Program-made: the position numbers and the translations under genes | The notes under the pieces: model-generated | Database searches by the model: none | The model's input: the letters and a program-made list of their open reading frames with translations, nothing else | Told to the model about the DNA's origin: nothing | NCBI RefSeq assembly: GCF_905171775.1 | Contig: NC_053490.1 | Span: 17,511,752 to 17,575,751, forward strand | DNA length: 64,000 nt | Direction of reading: 5' to 3' | Source of the DNA: Rana temporaria | Taxonomy: Eukaryota > Chordata > Amphibia > Anura > Ranidae | In this document: in pieces, positions 23,283-34,059 of the stretch | How positions within the stretch are numbered: the stretch's first letter is position 1 | How the letters are laid out: each line of letters opens with the position of its first letter

Positions 23283-24258
23283 CCACTTAAGACCCGGACC
23301 TTTAGGCAGCTAAAGGACCTGGCCAGTTTTTGCGATTCGGCACTGCGTCGCTTTAACTGACAATTGTGCGGCCGTGCGACATGGCTCCCAAACAAAATTG
23401 GCGTCCATTTTTTCCCCACAAATAGAGCTTTCTTTTGGTGGTATTTGATCACCTCTGCGGTTTTTATTTTTTGCGCTATAAACAAAAACAGAGCGACAAT
23501 TTTGAAAAAAAATGCAATATTCTTTACTTTTTGCTATAATAAATATCCCCCAAAAATATATAACAAAAAAAAATGTCCTCAGTTTAGGGCGATACGTATT
23601 CTTCTACCTATTTTTGGTAAAAAAATCGCAATAAGCGTTTATCGATTGGTTTGCGCAAAATTTATAGCGTTTACAAAATAGGGGATAGTTTTATTGCATT
23701 TTTATTATTTTTTTTTTTACTACTAATGGCGGCGAACAGCGATTTTTTTCGTGACTGCGACATTATGGCGGACACTTCGGACAATTTTGACACATTTTTG
23801 GGACCATTGTCATTTTCACAGCAAAAAATGCATTAAAATAGTTTACTGTGAAAATGACAATTGCAGTTTGGGAGTTAACCACAAGGGGGTGCTGAAGGGG
23901 TTAAGTGTGACCTCATTTGTGTTTCTAACTGTAGGGGGGTTTGGCTGTAGGTGTGACATCATTGATTGTGTTTCCCTATAAAAGGGATCACACGATCAAT
24001 GACGGCGCCACAGTGAAGAACGGGGAAGCTGTGTTTACACACAGCTCTCCCCGTTCTTCAGCTCCGGGGACCGATCGCGGGACTCCAGCGGCGATCGGGT
24101 CCCGCGGTCCCGGAGCTTCAGACCGGGTCGCGAGCGCTTCCCACGGGCACGCGCCCACGACCCACGGCTGGGCACTTAAAGAGGACGTACCTGTACGTAC
24201 ATGTGCCCAGCCGTGCCATTCTGGCAACGTATATGTGCAAGAGGCGGTCCTTAAGTGG
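23283..24258 (-). mobile_element. piggyBac-like non-autonomous element, copy 2 (inverted)
   Basis: Flanked by TTAA (23279-23282; right TTAA at 24259-24262). Termini CCACTTAAGACCCGG and the complement of CCACTTAAGGACCGCC. Internal blocks match copy 1 in reverse orientation. A GC-rich palindromic section at 24005-24160 includes aacggggaagctgtg and its complement. No transposase frame. Confidence 0.75.
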
Positions 24259-24262
24259 TTAA

Positions 24263-24828
24263 AAGATCAAAGGTAAAGAACAGGGAACCTCGGTGCAGGG
24301 CCCACGTGACTGGGGGGCCGCTGGGGTTGGTTGCACCGGTCAGTTCCTGCTAATGTGCAGGTTAGGGGTGGGGATGGATTTTACTGGGTAATGGAAGGGT
24401 AGGGGGGTGCGGCTTGGGTACTGTGTTATCCCCGGGGGGCAGGGGGGTAGTTTCATTAGTGGGGAAGCTGAGAAGTGGTAACAGCACAGTAAGTTTGTCT
24501 TTCCCTCCCTCCTTACCTGTTAAGGTGTGAAGTTGTTTCATGTTAATTTTTATCATCTAATTTGCTGGCTGCAGAAGTCTCTGGTTCTTGAAGGTTGGAA
24601 TGGTGGAAGGAATACAATCTATGGTGTGGAACAGGCTGGGCCTATCTCGGTATGGGTACCTTCCCTATCATGATAATAATGGGCTATCGGTCATCGGGCA
24701 AGAAGTTGGTAATAGTTTGTCCCTGGGCTGGTGGGATTGCGGCTAGGGTCCAGGATGCCTAGGTGGTGGTGGTACAGCCGATGCGATGATATCCTTCCTT
24801 CATGAAACTAAGACAAACAGTCAGTTTA
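24263..24828. other. Non-coding, G-rich, nothing recognised
   Basis: G-rich plus strand with several G runs (e.g. 24394-24400, 24431-24447). No gene, TIR or repeat structure identified. Confidence 0.3.
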
Positions 24829-25170
24829 AGGCTCCATTCACACCTAGGCAGACAAATTCGCGGAGTTTTGTCGCCGCAAATCGCGGTACAAATAGCGGCG
24901 TTTTGTACCGCGATTTGCGGCGACAGAACGCCGGTATTGTCCGCCTAGATGTGCCCCAAGATTACACCCTCTATGGAGATGGTTCCCATCTCCCAGCCGA
25001 ACGCCGAAAGCCGCCTGAAAAAAAGGTCCGGGATCTTTTTTCAGGCGTCAGGCGTCCGGCGTCCGGCGTGGAGATGTGAACCATCTCCATAGAGGGAAAT
25101 GTGTTTTCATCCCTCTGGCGGCAGCGGCGTCACACTACAGGCGACAAAACACCTAGGTGTGAATGGGGGC
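24829..25170. mobile_element. Harbinger-like MITE (CATTCACACCTAGG family)
   Basis: Left end AGGCTCCATTCACACCTAGG, right end the complement (cctaggtgtgaatgggggc), flanked by TTA (24826-24828, 25171-25173). The interior has two hairpins: ttgtcgccgcaaatcgcgg facing its complement, and gagatggttc facing gaaccatctc. Confidence 0.75.
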
Positions 25171-25224
25171 TTAGGTAGGTACAAAAGGTTGCGTTATAGA
25201 TATAGAAAATGGAAGTTTTGTTAT

Positions 25225-25394
25225 GGACATGTTTATCATATGTTATGTTATGTTTATCATAATATGAGGTGATCCACGGGTCATTGTATATTACCAGGAT
25301 GTGTTATGTGGGGGAGGGGTGGATTTCTCACTTTTTATACTGTGGATCACCTCATATTATGATAAACATAACATAACATATGATAAACATGTCC
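25225..25394. repeat. Perfect 53-bp inverted repeat
   Basis: 25225-25277 is the exact complement of 25342-25394, separated by 64 bases. The arms contain an inner direct repeat (atgtttatcat twice in the left arm). Without the flanking TIR/TSD pattern of a MITE the origin is unclear. Confidence 0.8.
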
Positions 25395-25796
25395 AAGCTA
25401 GATATGTAAATAACCTGTCACTCAAAACAAGGAGAGAGGAATGGACTTTGTATTTAGACAGGGTTTTATCTGGAAGTCTGTTAATTTTCACTGAACAATA
25501 AAAGAGGATTGCTCAGAGCTGGATTGACTCTGTGTGGCAAGACTGGGCACAGATGATAGAAAATCTTATACTCTACATTGTGACATCAAAACAAATAATA
25601 ATAATAATTTTGGGTTTACATCCACTTTAATAAAGGGGCCATACCGCCATTTAATCCAGAAGGTATCATGTATTTCTTTCCTAAGGTTTTATGGGTTTAA
25701 AATAAATAGAGGGGCGGTGCTAGTAGGTGGTGGCAGACAACACATCAGCCATACACCATTCATACATGTAAAATGTGTGTGAACTATCCACTTTAA

Positions 25797-26848
25797 CCAT
25801 TTGCCAAATGCCTCGCGTACAATTACATTGGCAGATTGGTTTGGCTGGGCAACGCAACGTACCTGTACACCGCAAGCTGTCAGAACGGGGAGATGCCGGC
25901 ATTTCCCTGTTCTGCCTAGTGACAGGACAGTGATCTACTGCTCCCTGTCATCGGGAGAAGTGATCCCTGTCGTGTCACTGGTAGTCCAGCCCCCTCACAG
26001 GGGGCTGGAGAAGAGGAGAATAAGGGGGGATATGATCAACATGTACAAATATATAAGAGGTCCATACAGTGAACTTGGTGTTGAGTTATTCACTGTACAG
26101 TCAACACTGAGGACAAGGGGGCACTCTTTACGTCTAGAGGAAAAGAGATTTCATCTCCAAATAAGGAAAGGTTTCTTCACAGTAAGAGCTGTGAAAATGT
26201 GGAACAGACTCCCTCCAGAGGTGGTTCTGGCCAGCTCAGTAGATTGCTTTAAGAAAGGCCTGGATACTTTCCTAAATGTACATAAAATAACTGAGTACTG
26301 ACATTTATAGGTAAAGTTGATCCAGGGTAAATCCGATTGCCTCTCGGGGGATCAGGAAGGAATTTTTTCCCCTGCTGTAGCAAATTGGATCTCATGCTCT
26401 GCTGGGGTTTTTTGCCTTCCTCTGGATCAACTGTGGGTATGGAGTTGGGTGTATGGGATTGTACTGTGTTTTTTATTTTGTTTTTTTGTTTTTTGTGGTT
26501 GAACTGGATGGACTTGTGTCTTTTTTCAACCTGACTAACTATGTAACTATGTAACAGTTGGAATCACTTCCTAGGACATACTTAACCCCTTCCTCGTCCC
26601 CTAGTGGTTAACCCCTTCCATGACAGTGTCATTGACACAGTAATCAGTGCAATTTTTTAGCACTGATCGCTGTAAAAATGACAATGGTCCCAAAATAGTG
26701 TCAAAAGTGTCCGATGTGTCCGCCATAATGTCACAGTCACGATAAAAATCGCAGATCGCCGCCATTACTAATATATATTTTTTTATAATAAACATGCCAT
26801 AATACTATCCCCTATTTTGTAGACGCTTTAACTTTTGCGCAAATCAAT
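25797..26848 (+). mobile_element. piggyBac-like element, copy 3, truncated and split
   Basis: Starts after TTAA (25793-25796) with CCATTTGCCAAATGCC. It is interrupted by a CR1 tail (about 26007-26555) and resumes with a block shared with copy 1 (aaaaatgacaatggtccc, gtccgccataatgtcac, ttttgcgcaaatcaa). No right terminus; similarity ends near 26848. Confidence 0.6.
26007..26555 (+). pseudogene. 5'-truncated CR1-like LINE 3' end
   Basis: An open frame through 26301 encodes the last ~100 residues of a CR1-like ORF2 (EKRRIRGDMINMYKYI..., KMWNRLPPEVVLASS, stop after HKITEY). The 3' UTR follows and ends in the short repeats ctaactatgtaactatgtaac. It is nearly identical to 37780-38327. Bird and reptile CR1 ORF2 ends with the related pattern FFTxRxxxxWNRLP. 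Only the tail was copied, as is usual for LINEs. Confidence 0.85.
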
Positions 26849-27380
26849 CAATGCACCTAATAAAGTGTCCGGTGAGTGTATGGCGGATCCCTGTATGGAA
26901 TATATGGAGGAGTTTGTTTTGTACATTAATAGGAATTCCTCCATAATACTGCTCACCGCGGCTCATTACGGCTGATTGATGTGTCTTCTGCTTCAGTAGG
27001 AACACTTAATAGGAAATCTTTCTTTTTTGTTTTGTTTTTTCTTTCTCTGAACGCGGCTGACAGCGGGAACCTGGATGAAATATTGTGCAATGAGAATTCG
27101 GAGGCCTCCGCGTTGGGTGATTACAGAAGATGAAGGAAGTTCAGATCTCCATATTATCCCCTGTAGGAAGATCCTGTCTTATCTCGTATTTCAGGTTGTG
27201 TTAGGAATAGGGACAATTTTCGATAAGCTGCCACCTGGATCCATCAAAAATAAGGAATTACAATTCAGAAGTGCATGATATGGACTGCCAGTGGATTTAT
27301 AATTCCATACGGCCACTACTGTGATACATACACCCTGCCAGACAGCACAGCCAGGAGGTTGAGAGGATTAATGCAGAATT
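26849..27380. other. Non-coding, nothing recognised
   Basis: No repeat unit or TIR seen. A 67-codon ORF at 27075-27278 has no recognisable motif and no splice context I can support. Confidence 0.35.
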
Positions 27381-27383
27381 AAA

Positions 27384-27985
27384 GGCCCGGATTCACATAC
27401 ATCGGCGCATATTTATGCGGGCGTAGCGTATCTAATATACGCTACGCCGACGCAGCGCACAGATGCAAGCACTGGATTCACAAAGCACTCGCCCCCAAAT
27501 CTACACTGGGTTTCCTCAGGGTAAACCAGCGTAGGTGGAAGTGGGCGTGAGCCATGCTAATGAGGCGTGACCCCATGTAAATGATGGACTGAGCGTTAAA
27601 AAGATACGAATAACGTACGGCGCATTCGCTGTCCCGTGGCCGCATCCCAGTGCGCATGCTCAGAATCATGTCGAAACAACTGCCTATAGATGGTGAATAA
27701 CTATACGCCGGACGTAAGCCTTACGCAAACCGCGTATATTAAGCGCCGGGCACAACTACGTTCGTGAATCGACGTATCTCCCTCATTTGCATATTTGCAA
27801 TGAGGCGGCCAGCGTAAATATGCGCCCACGATACGCCGGCGTAGGAAAGTTACGTCGGTCGGATGAAGCCTATTTTCAGGCGTATCTAGTTCTGTGGGCA
27901 CGGCGCACAGATAGGACGGCGCATAGTTACACTTACGCAGCGTATATCGAGATACGTCGGCGTAAGTGCTTTGTGAATCCGGGCC
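27384..27985. mobile_element. Harbinger-like MITE (GGCCCGGATTC variant)
   Basis: Termini GGCCCGGATTCAC and GTGAATCCGGGCC, flanked by AAA (27381-27383, 27986-27988). 602 bases. Internal gatacgc/gcgtatc phrases are shared with 17611-18324. Confidence 0.8.
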
Positions 27986-28101
27986 AAAGAATTTTTTATT
28001 TATTGATTGATTTTTGGAGCCAAAATTTTATCTTCTTATGTTTGTCGCTCTCCCCTTATCAACATACTAATGGTATTTAGATGTACATTATTTTACGCTT
28101 A

Positions 28102-28528
28102 TGGCACATACACACGATCGGAATTTCTGGCAACAAATGTTCGATTGGAGCTTGTTGTCGGAAATTCCGACCGTGTGTAGGCTCCATCAGACATTTGCTG
28201 TCAGAATTTCTGACAACAAAAATTTGAGTGCTGGTTCTCATTTTTTTCCGACAACAAGTTTTGTTGTTGTAAATTCCAACCGTGTGTACACAATTCTGAC
28301 GCACAAAATTCCACGCATGCTCGGAATCAAGCAGAAGAGCCGCACTGCCTATTGAACTTCATTTTTCTCGGGCTTGTCGTACGTCTTGTACGTCACTGCG
28401 TTTTCGACGTTCGGAATTTCCGACATTATTTGTGTGACCGTGTGTATGCAAGACAAGTTTGAGCCAACATCCGTCGGAAAAAAATCCACGGTTTTGTTGT
28501 CGGAATGTCCGATCGTGTGTACGCGGCA
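28102..28528. mobile_element. Harbinger-like MITE (TGCCGCGTACACACG family)
   Basis: Left end TGGCACATACACACGATCGG and right end ccgatcgtgtgtacgcggca, flanked by TTA (28099-28101, 28529-28531). The interior repeats ggaatttc/gaaattcc phrases. Copies of the same family are 30631-39074 (heavily interrupted) and, more distantly, 59405-59825. Confidence 0.8.
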
Positions 28529-28717
28529 TTAGTGTTGTCATCACTGGATCTCTGTGCATCTCCATGCAATGCAGGCAGATTATGGCTGGGGATGGCACAG
28601 TGCTGAACATAGCCTCCCGAAACCATCACAGAGTCCTACGACCCCTAAACCCCGATTCAAGTGGTGGGCTGGCACTGGGAGGAGTTATGCAAATAATAAA
28701 TGCCTTAGTCTCAGTGT

Positions 28718-28803
28718 CACGAGATGCCGAAAGAAGCCGAACGTCGGTGCGGCTCTATACGGCGCATGCGCGCCGACGCTCGGCTTCTTTCGGCATCTCG
28801 TGA
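28718..28803. repeat. Strong hairpin (about 35-bp arms)
   Basis: The phrase gtcacgagatgccgaaagaa at the left faces its complement at 28784-28803, and the interior (gccgaacgtcgg / cgacgctcggc) continues the pairing around tatacggcgcatgcg. It is probably the end of a further MITE: ggggaaccaccgctttaa at about 28989-29006 looks like a terminus, but no partner end was found. Confidence 0.6.
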
Positions 28804-29006
28804 CGCGATGTATGCGTCGGTCGGATGCCTGTCCATCAATTAGGAACGCCCACTGCCAGCATCGTACCCGGAAGTGGCGGTGGGAACGAATATAACAAAC
28901 GGTATGTACGGACCTTTTTTTTTTAATAAAACCGGCCGATTCTAATCGTAATTTATTTGGGGAAAGCAATGTTAAAATTTTATTTTTAGGGGAACCACCG
29001 CTTTAA

Positions 29007-29450
29007 TTACGGTACATCACTATTGTGAGCCTTTCTTTTTTGGGGATTCTTATACCATCTTTGCCAATCTGGAGGATCATCATTTCTGATGTCGATGGCG
29101 GTTCTAGTGTAAAGATCCTGGCTGGGGTTCAGCCGCAAGCTTATTATGCTTGCCTTTTGGTAAGCGCACATCCTATTTAGTTTCTTCACTGGTGGTGGTT
29201 ACGTTTTTGGTTTCACTGCAATTTCGTTTTTATCACCATTTATACTCCAAGCTATTTGAGGACTTTGGAATCTATGGACTATATAGCTTGGTCTTGCCAA
29301 TATTGATCATCAATTTCAATCTTCACTTATTAGCACAACTACAATCTTCTTTCTTATGTACTTTTGTGTGTATATCACTTTTTTGTTGCAGCTCACCTTT
29401 AGTTATTTTTACAATTTTTAGCGCGGTATAACCTTTTTGTCTATAGATCT
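29007..29450. other. Non-coding, T-rich plus strand
   Basis: No gene recognised; 60- and 93-codon ORFs have no motif. The end runs into the following minisatellite. Confidence 0.3.
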
Positions 29451-30115
29451 AAGTGTCCCCAGCAGTGACCAGTATAGATCTCAGTGTCCCCAGCAGTGAC
29501 CAGTACAGATATCAGTGTCCCTATTAGTAACTAGTTGTCAGGGCTGGGCTCAGCCCTTCCTTCTCTGAGCTGGCCGCTCAGCTGTTGGCTAATTGCCAGC
29601 TCCTATCTCTCCACAGTGACTCACCTGTTGATGATCCTGCTCGTCAGTCCTGCCTACTTAAGTTCCTTCCTGTTTAGTTGATCTCTGCCTTCGCCTTGGT
29701 CAACATCACAGAGACGCCTGCGTTCCTGTTGAAGACTTGATTGGCTGATGTCTCTTCTGGCTCCTGATCTTGCTGTTCTACATGCTCTTCTCTGGCTCTT
29801 TGACGTTTGGCTTGGCTGACTATCCTATCCGGTTTCTATGACTATGCTTACTCTGTTTATCTTTTTTTTATTATTATTAAACAAGTGTAGTTTAACTGTA
29901 CTTCTGTCTCGATTTATGGTTTCAGACACTAGTATAGATCTCAGTGTCCCCATCAGTGACCAGTACAGATGTATGTGTCCCCTATCAGTGACTGTATAGA
30001 TCCCAATATTCCCAGCAGTGACCAGTATAGATCTCTGTGTCCTCATCAGTGACTAGTAAAGATCTTGGTGTCCCCATTAGTAACTAGTAGAGAGCTCAGT
30101 GTCCCCAGCAGTAAC
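29451..30115 (+). repeat. Minisatellite (tagatctcagtgtccccagc), split by a solo LTR
   Basis: Units of roughly 30-35 bases with core tctcagtgtccccagcagtg occur at 29451-29535 and again at 29939-30115. The gap is filled exactly by the solo LTR at 29536-29938. Units are diverged, so the array is old. Confidence 0.75.
29536..29938 (+). mobile_element. Solo LTR, 403 bp
   Basis: Starts TGTCAGGG and ends TTTCAGACA, with a perfect 5-bp duplication ctagt (29531-29535, 29939-29943). The 3' part has an A/T-rich ttattattaaacaag stretch followed by tttaactgtacttctgtctc, compatible with R/U5. A start of TGTCAGG is shared with the Gypsy LTR at 42667, but the sequences otherwise differ. Confidence 0.8.
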
Positions 30116-31350
30116 CTGTTTCAATATTTTTTATTGGATTTTGTTTTCAAAAATAGGATCCACAATACAGGTGGAGCATATCAAAACATTAAGAACAGGT
30201 ATAAGAGAGAAATCACATATTATATCATCAGTTATGTCCGACACAAAGAGGTACTATATAAATTAGGAATTCAACATAAAAGAAAAAGGGGTTCTCATAG
30301 AAAACAGCAATCCCACTCAGAACCCCCCCCCCCCCACCAAGGGGAACATTAGAACCAGTATTTTGCCACCACCCGCTGGCATGGAACTAAATGAAAAGGG
30401 AAGTGTGAATCCAAGAAAGAAAAGGGGGATGAGGGGGGAGAAGGGGAATTAGAAGGAAGCGAAGACGAAGCAACGAAAGGAACAAAAGAAGAGAAAGAGA
30501 AGAAAAAGAACGAGACAAAGCAAAAGGCGAAAGAAGGATTACCCTAACGCCTGCCTCCATTCCTCAGTCAGCTGGAAGTTAGAGATACCTCATCCAAGGA
30601 TTCCAAACACAGTCAAACTTAGCAGTCTTATGCCGCGTACACAAGGTCGGAATTTACGACAAATGTTCGATGTGAGCTTTTGGTTGGATATTCCGACCGT
30701 GTGTAGGCTCCATCGGACATTTGCTGTCGGAATTTCCGTCAAAATTTTTTTGAGAGCTGGTTCTCAATTTTTCCGACAACAAAAGTTCTTGTTGGGAATT
30801 CCGATCGTCTATATGCAATTCTGACGCAAATAAATCCTACGCATGCTCGGAATCAATTAGACGCATGCTCGGAATCATTGAACTTCAATTTTCTCGGCTC
30901 GTCGTAGTGTTGTACGTGACCGCGTTCTTGATGTTCGGAATTTCCGACAACATATGTGTGACCGTGTGTATGTAAGACAAGTTTAAGGCCCCGTACACAC
31001 GACCGGATCGATCCGCTGGGATTGATCCGCGGATCAGTTCCAGCAGATAGACCGTTCGTGTGTACGTCCGAGCGGACATTTCCCAGCGGATAAAAATGCA
31101 GCCAACGGATTCCCAGCGGATAAAAATTTCTTAGCATGCTAAGAAATCTATCCGCTGGAATCCAGTCCAGTGGACTGATCCGGTCGTCTGTACAGACTCA
31201 CCGGATCAGTCCGTCCGCTCCAATCCCTCGCATGCGTCGTAATGATTCGACGCATGCGTGGAAGTATTTACCTTCCAGGGTCGCGCACGTCGCCGCGAGG
31301 GCGTGGCACGTCACCGCGGATGTATTACGCGGGGATTTTGATCTGATGGT

Positions 31351-31394
31351 TGTTGTAATATTAATATAGATGTGTAGGTATTTAAAATATTATG

Positions 31395-31434
<40 letters not shown>

Positions 31435-31996
31435 GTTTACATACAGGCATTCAAGGTTACACATGAAAAGGTGTTTGCTGACCAAAAGGGTTAGTGGTCA
31501 AACGACACATATCAAAAGGTACAGAAGACTCTTTGATGTGTTAATCTTATCTAAGACGACCTAGGTGTGTGAAATGGCCTGGTACTTCCTTACATAAGGA
31601 AGTGTTTATTGATGGTAATTAGACTTGTGGGATGTTCATTCAATGGGAACATTTGGTTGACCCCCCCCCCTTTCAGTGTGAGTCCAATATTTGAAGCACT
31701 CAAGCTGGCATTCAAGTAGTCTAGTTTTGTCACTCTATGATGAATATAGCACAGGTCTAGGAAAAGATGGGATTCTGAAATACTCTGTTGGATTCTTGTA
31801 TCGTCTGTGGACTTTGGACTTTGTATGTTATTGGAAGTTAATTAAATTTGCGTTCTCTGGAGAACCTGGTGTGAGTTGCTGCGGAACAACAAATTTATAG
31901 TCATCGTACTAACATCTAAGATATTAATTATCTGACCGGAGTACTGGGCACACTATACCTTATCACTACATTTATTGGACAAATTAGATCACTACA
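31351..31996 (+). mobile_element. LTR, forward copy (646 bp)
   Basis: Starts TG and ends CA (…gatcactaca), immediately followed by a tRNA-like primer binding site, which fixes the LTR end and its orientation. It contains a (TA)n tract at 31395-31428 and a C run at 31661-31670. A 69-codon ORF (31691-31900) is repeated identically in the inverted copy (38325-38534, minus), showing the two arms are almost the same. Confidence 0.75.
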
Positions 31997-31997
31997 T

Positions 31998-32015
31998 TGG
32001 TGCCGTGACCCGGAT
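31998..32015 (+). promoter_or_regulatory. Primer binding site, tRNA-His type
   Basis: TGGTGCCGTGACCCGGAT lies one base after the LTR. It is complementary to the 3' end of vertebrate tRNA-His (17 of 18 positions as I recall the tRNA sequence). It would prime minus-strand DNA synthesis in a retrovirus-like element. The inverted LTR copy starts inside its last two bases. Confidence 0.7.
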
Positions 32016-33995
32016 AAGGTATAGTGTGCCCAGTACTCCGGTCAGATAATTAATATCTTAGATGTTAGTACGATGACTAACATCTCATGGAAAGAGCTGC
32101 AAGGGCTGGGACGGTGATAATAATGGGGGATTTTAACTACCCAGAAATTTACTGGATTAATGGCACTTCTGGGACAGTTAAATGACAAAAATTTAAAAAC
32201 CTATTGCAGGACAATTTTATGGTGCAGTTTATTGAGGCCCCAACTAGGAATGATGCTCTGTTGGACCTGATAATCTCAAACCATGCAGAGCTTATTACTA
32301 ATGTTCAGATAAAGGAACACCTGGGTAGCAGTGATCATAACATGATTTCATTTAATGTTAACTATAAGCAAGAAATACATACAGGAAATATTAAAACACT
32401 AAATTTTAAGAGAGCAAATTTTCCAAGGATGAGGGCTGCTCTCCAGGACTTGGACTGGGAGGGACTATTGGCACCGATGAACACAGAACAGAAATGGGAA
32501 TTCTTCAAAAAGACTGTGTGGAACCTCACTGCAAAGTATGTTCCCATGGGCAATAAGTTTAAAAGGCTGAAAATAAAACCTATGTGGCTCACGGTCAAGG
32601 TTAAAAAAGCTATAAACAATAAGAAAGTAGCTTTTAAAAAATATAAAAATGAAGGAACACTAGTGTTTAAATGTTACAAAGAATATAACAGGATATGCAA
32701 AAAGGAAATCAAGGATGCAAAAATTCAAAATGAACGACAGATTGCAAAAGATAGTAGGACAAACCCCAAAAAATTCTTTAAATATATTAATAGTAAAAAG
32801 GTGAAGTCTGAACATGTAGGCCCCTTACAAAATAATCTAGAGTGGGTGACTGGGGACAAAGAGAAGGCAAATTTATTAAATGCTTTCTTCAGCTCTGTGT
32901 ATACAATGGAGCATGGGAGAGCTCATGTCCAAAATGGGGGTGGGAGTGACACAGCCCCAAATCCACAATGGCTCAAAAGTGATATGGTCCAGAAATATTT
33001 AGACAGAATTAAGGTGGATAAAGCACCTGGACCTGATGGCATCCACCCACGGATCCTAGGTGAGTTGAGCTCTGTCATTTCAAAGCCACTGTATCTAATA
33101 TTTAGGGACTCATTAAAGACAGAAATAGTACCACTGGATTGGCGCAGGGCCAATGTGGTGCCCATATTTAAAAAGGGAACAAAGTCTTTACCAAGTAACT
33201 ATAGACCTGTTAGTTTAACTTCTATAGTTGGGAAGATACTGGAACGTTTAATAAAAGACCACATGGATGAGTTATTGCTGGAAAAAAACTATTTAAGCAG
33301 CAGACAGCATGGATTCATGAAAGACAGAAGTTGTCAGACAAACCTGATTTCCTTTTATGAAGAGGTAAGTAAAACCCTGGACAGAGGCGTGGCTGTGGAT
33401 GTGATATATTTGGATTTTGCAAAAGCGTTCGATACAGTTCCGCACACACGGCTCATGTGTAAGGTAAGGTCTACAGGATTGGATATATCAGTTTGTAAAT
33501 GGATAGAAAACTGGCTGAAAGACAGAATTCAGAGAGTCGTGGTAATGATTCTTACTCTGAATGGTCCAATGTCATCAGTGGTGTACCCCAAGGTTCAGTG
33601 CTGGGACCCTTACTTTTCAATATATTTATAAATGATATTGGGTCTGAGATCAAAAGTAAAATTTCTGTCTTTGCAGATGACACCAAGCTATGCAGTGGAA
33701 TAACGTCCTTGCAGGATGTCTCCAATTTACAAGCCGACCTCAATGCTCTGTCTGATTGGGCGACTGAGTGGCAGATGAGGTTTAATGTTGATAAATGTAA
33801 AGTTATGCACTTGGGGGCTAAGAATATGCATGCATCATACATACTACGGGCAGGGGCGTTGCTAGGTGGCAAAAAGACCAGGGGCTTCAGCCCGAAGCCA
33901 AGCCGCCACCTGGGGGGGGGGGGGGGTGTTGTAGCACGGTCGGTGGAGTGGCGCGGCGCAGGGTGACCTACCTGACACATACCCTGACCTAAGTC

Positions 33996-34024
33996 AGTGT
34001 GTGTGTGTGTGTGTGTGTGTGTGT
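33996..34024 (+). repeat. (TG)n microsatellite
   Basis: About 14 uninterrupted TG units, within the left part of the hAT element, directly upstream of the minisatellite. Confidence 0.95.
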
Positions 34025-34059
34025 CAGTACACACTGACATAACCTGCATACACTAACAC

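Noticed and set aside
27075..27278. Possible host exon (67 codons)
   Set aside because: No recognisable domain, no supporting splice pattern and no homologous frame nearby.
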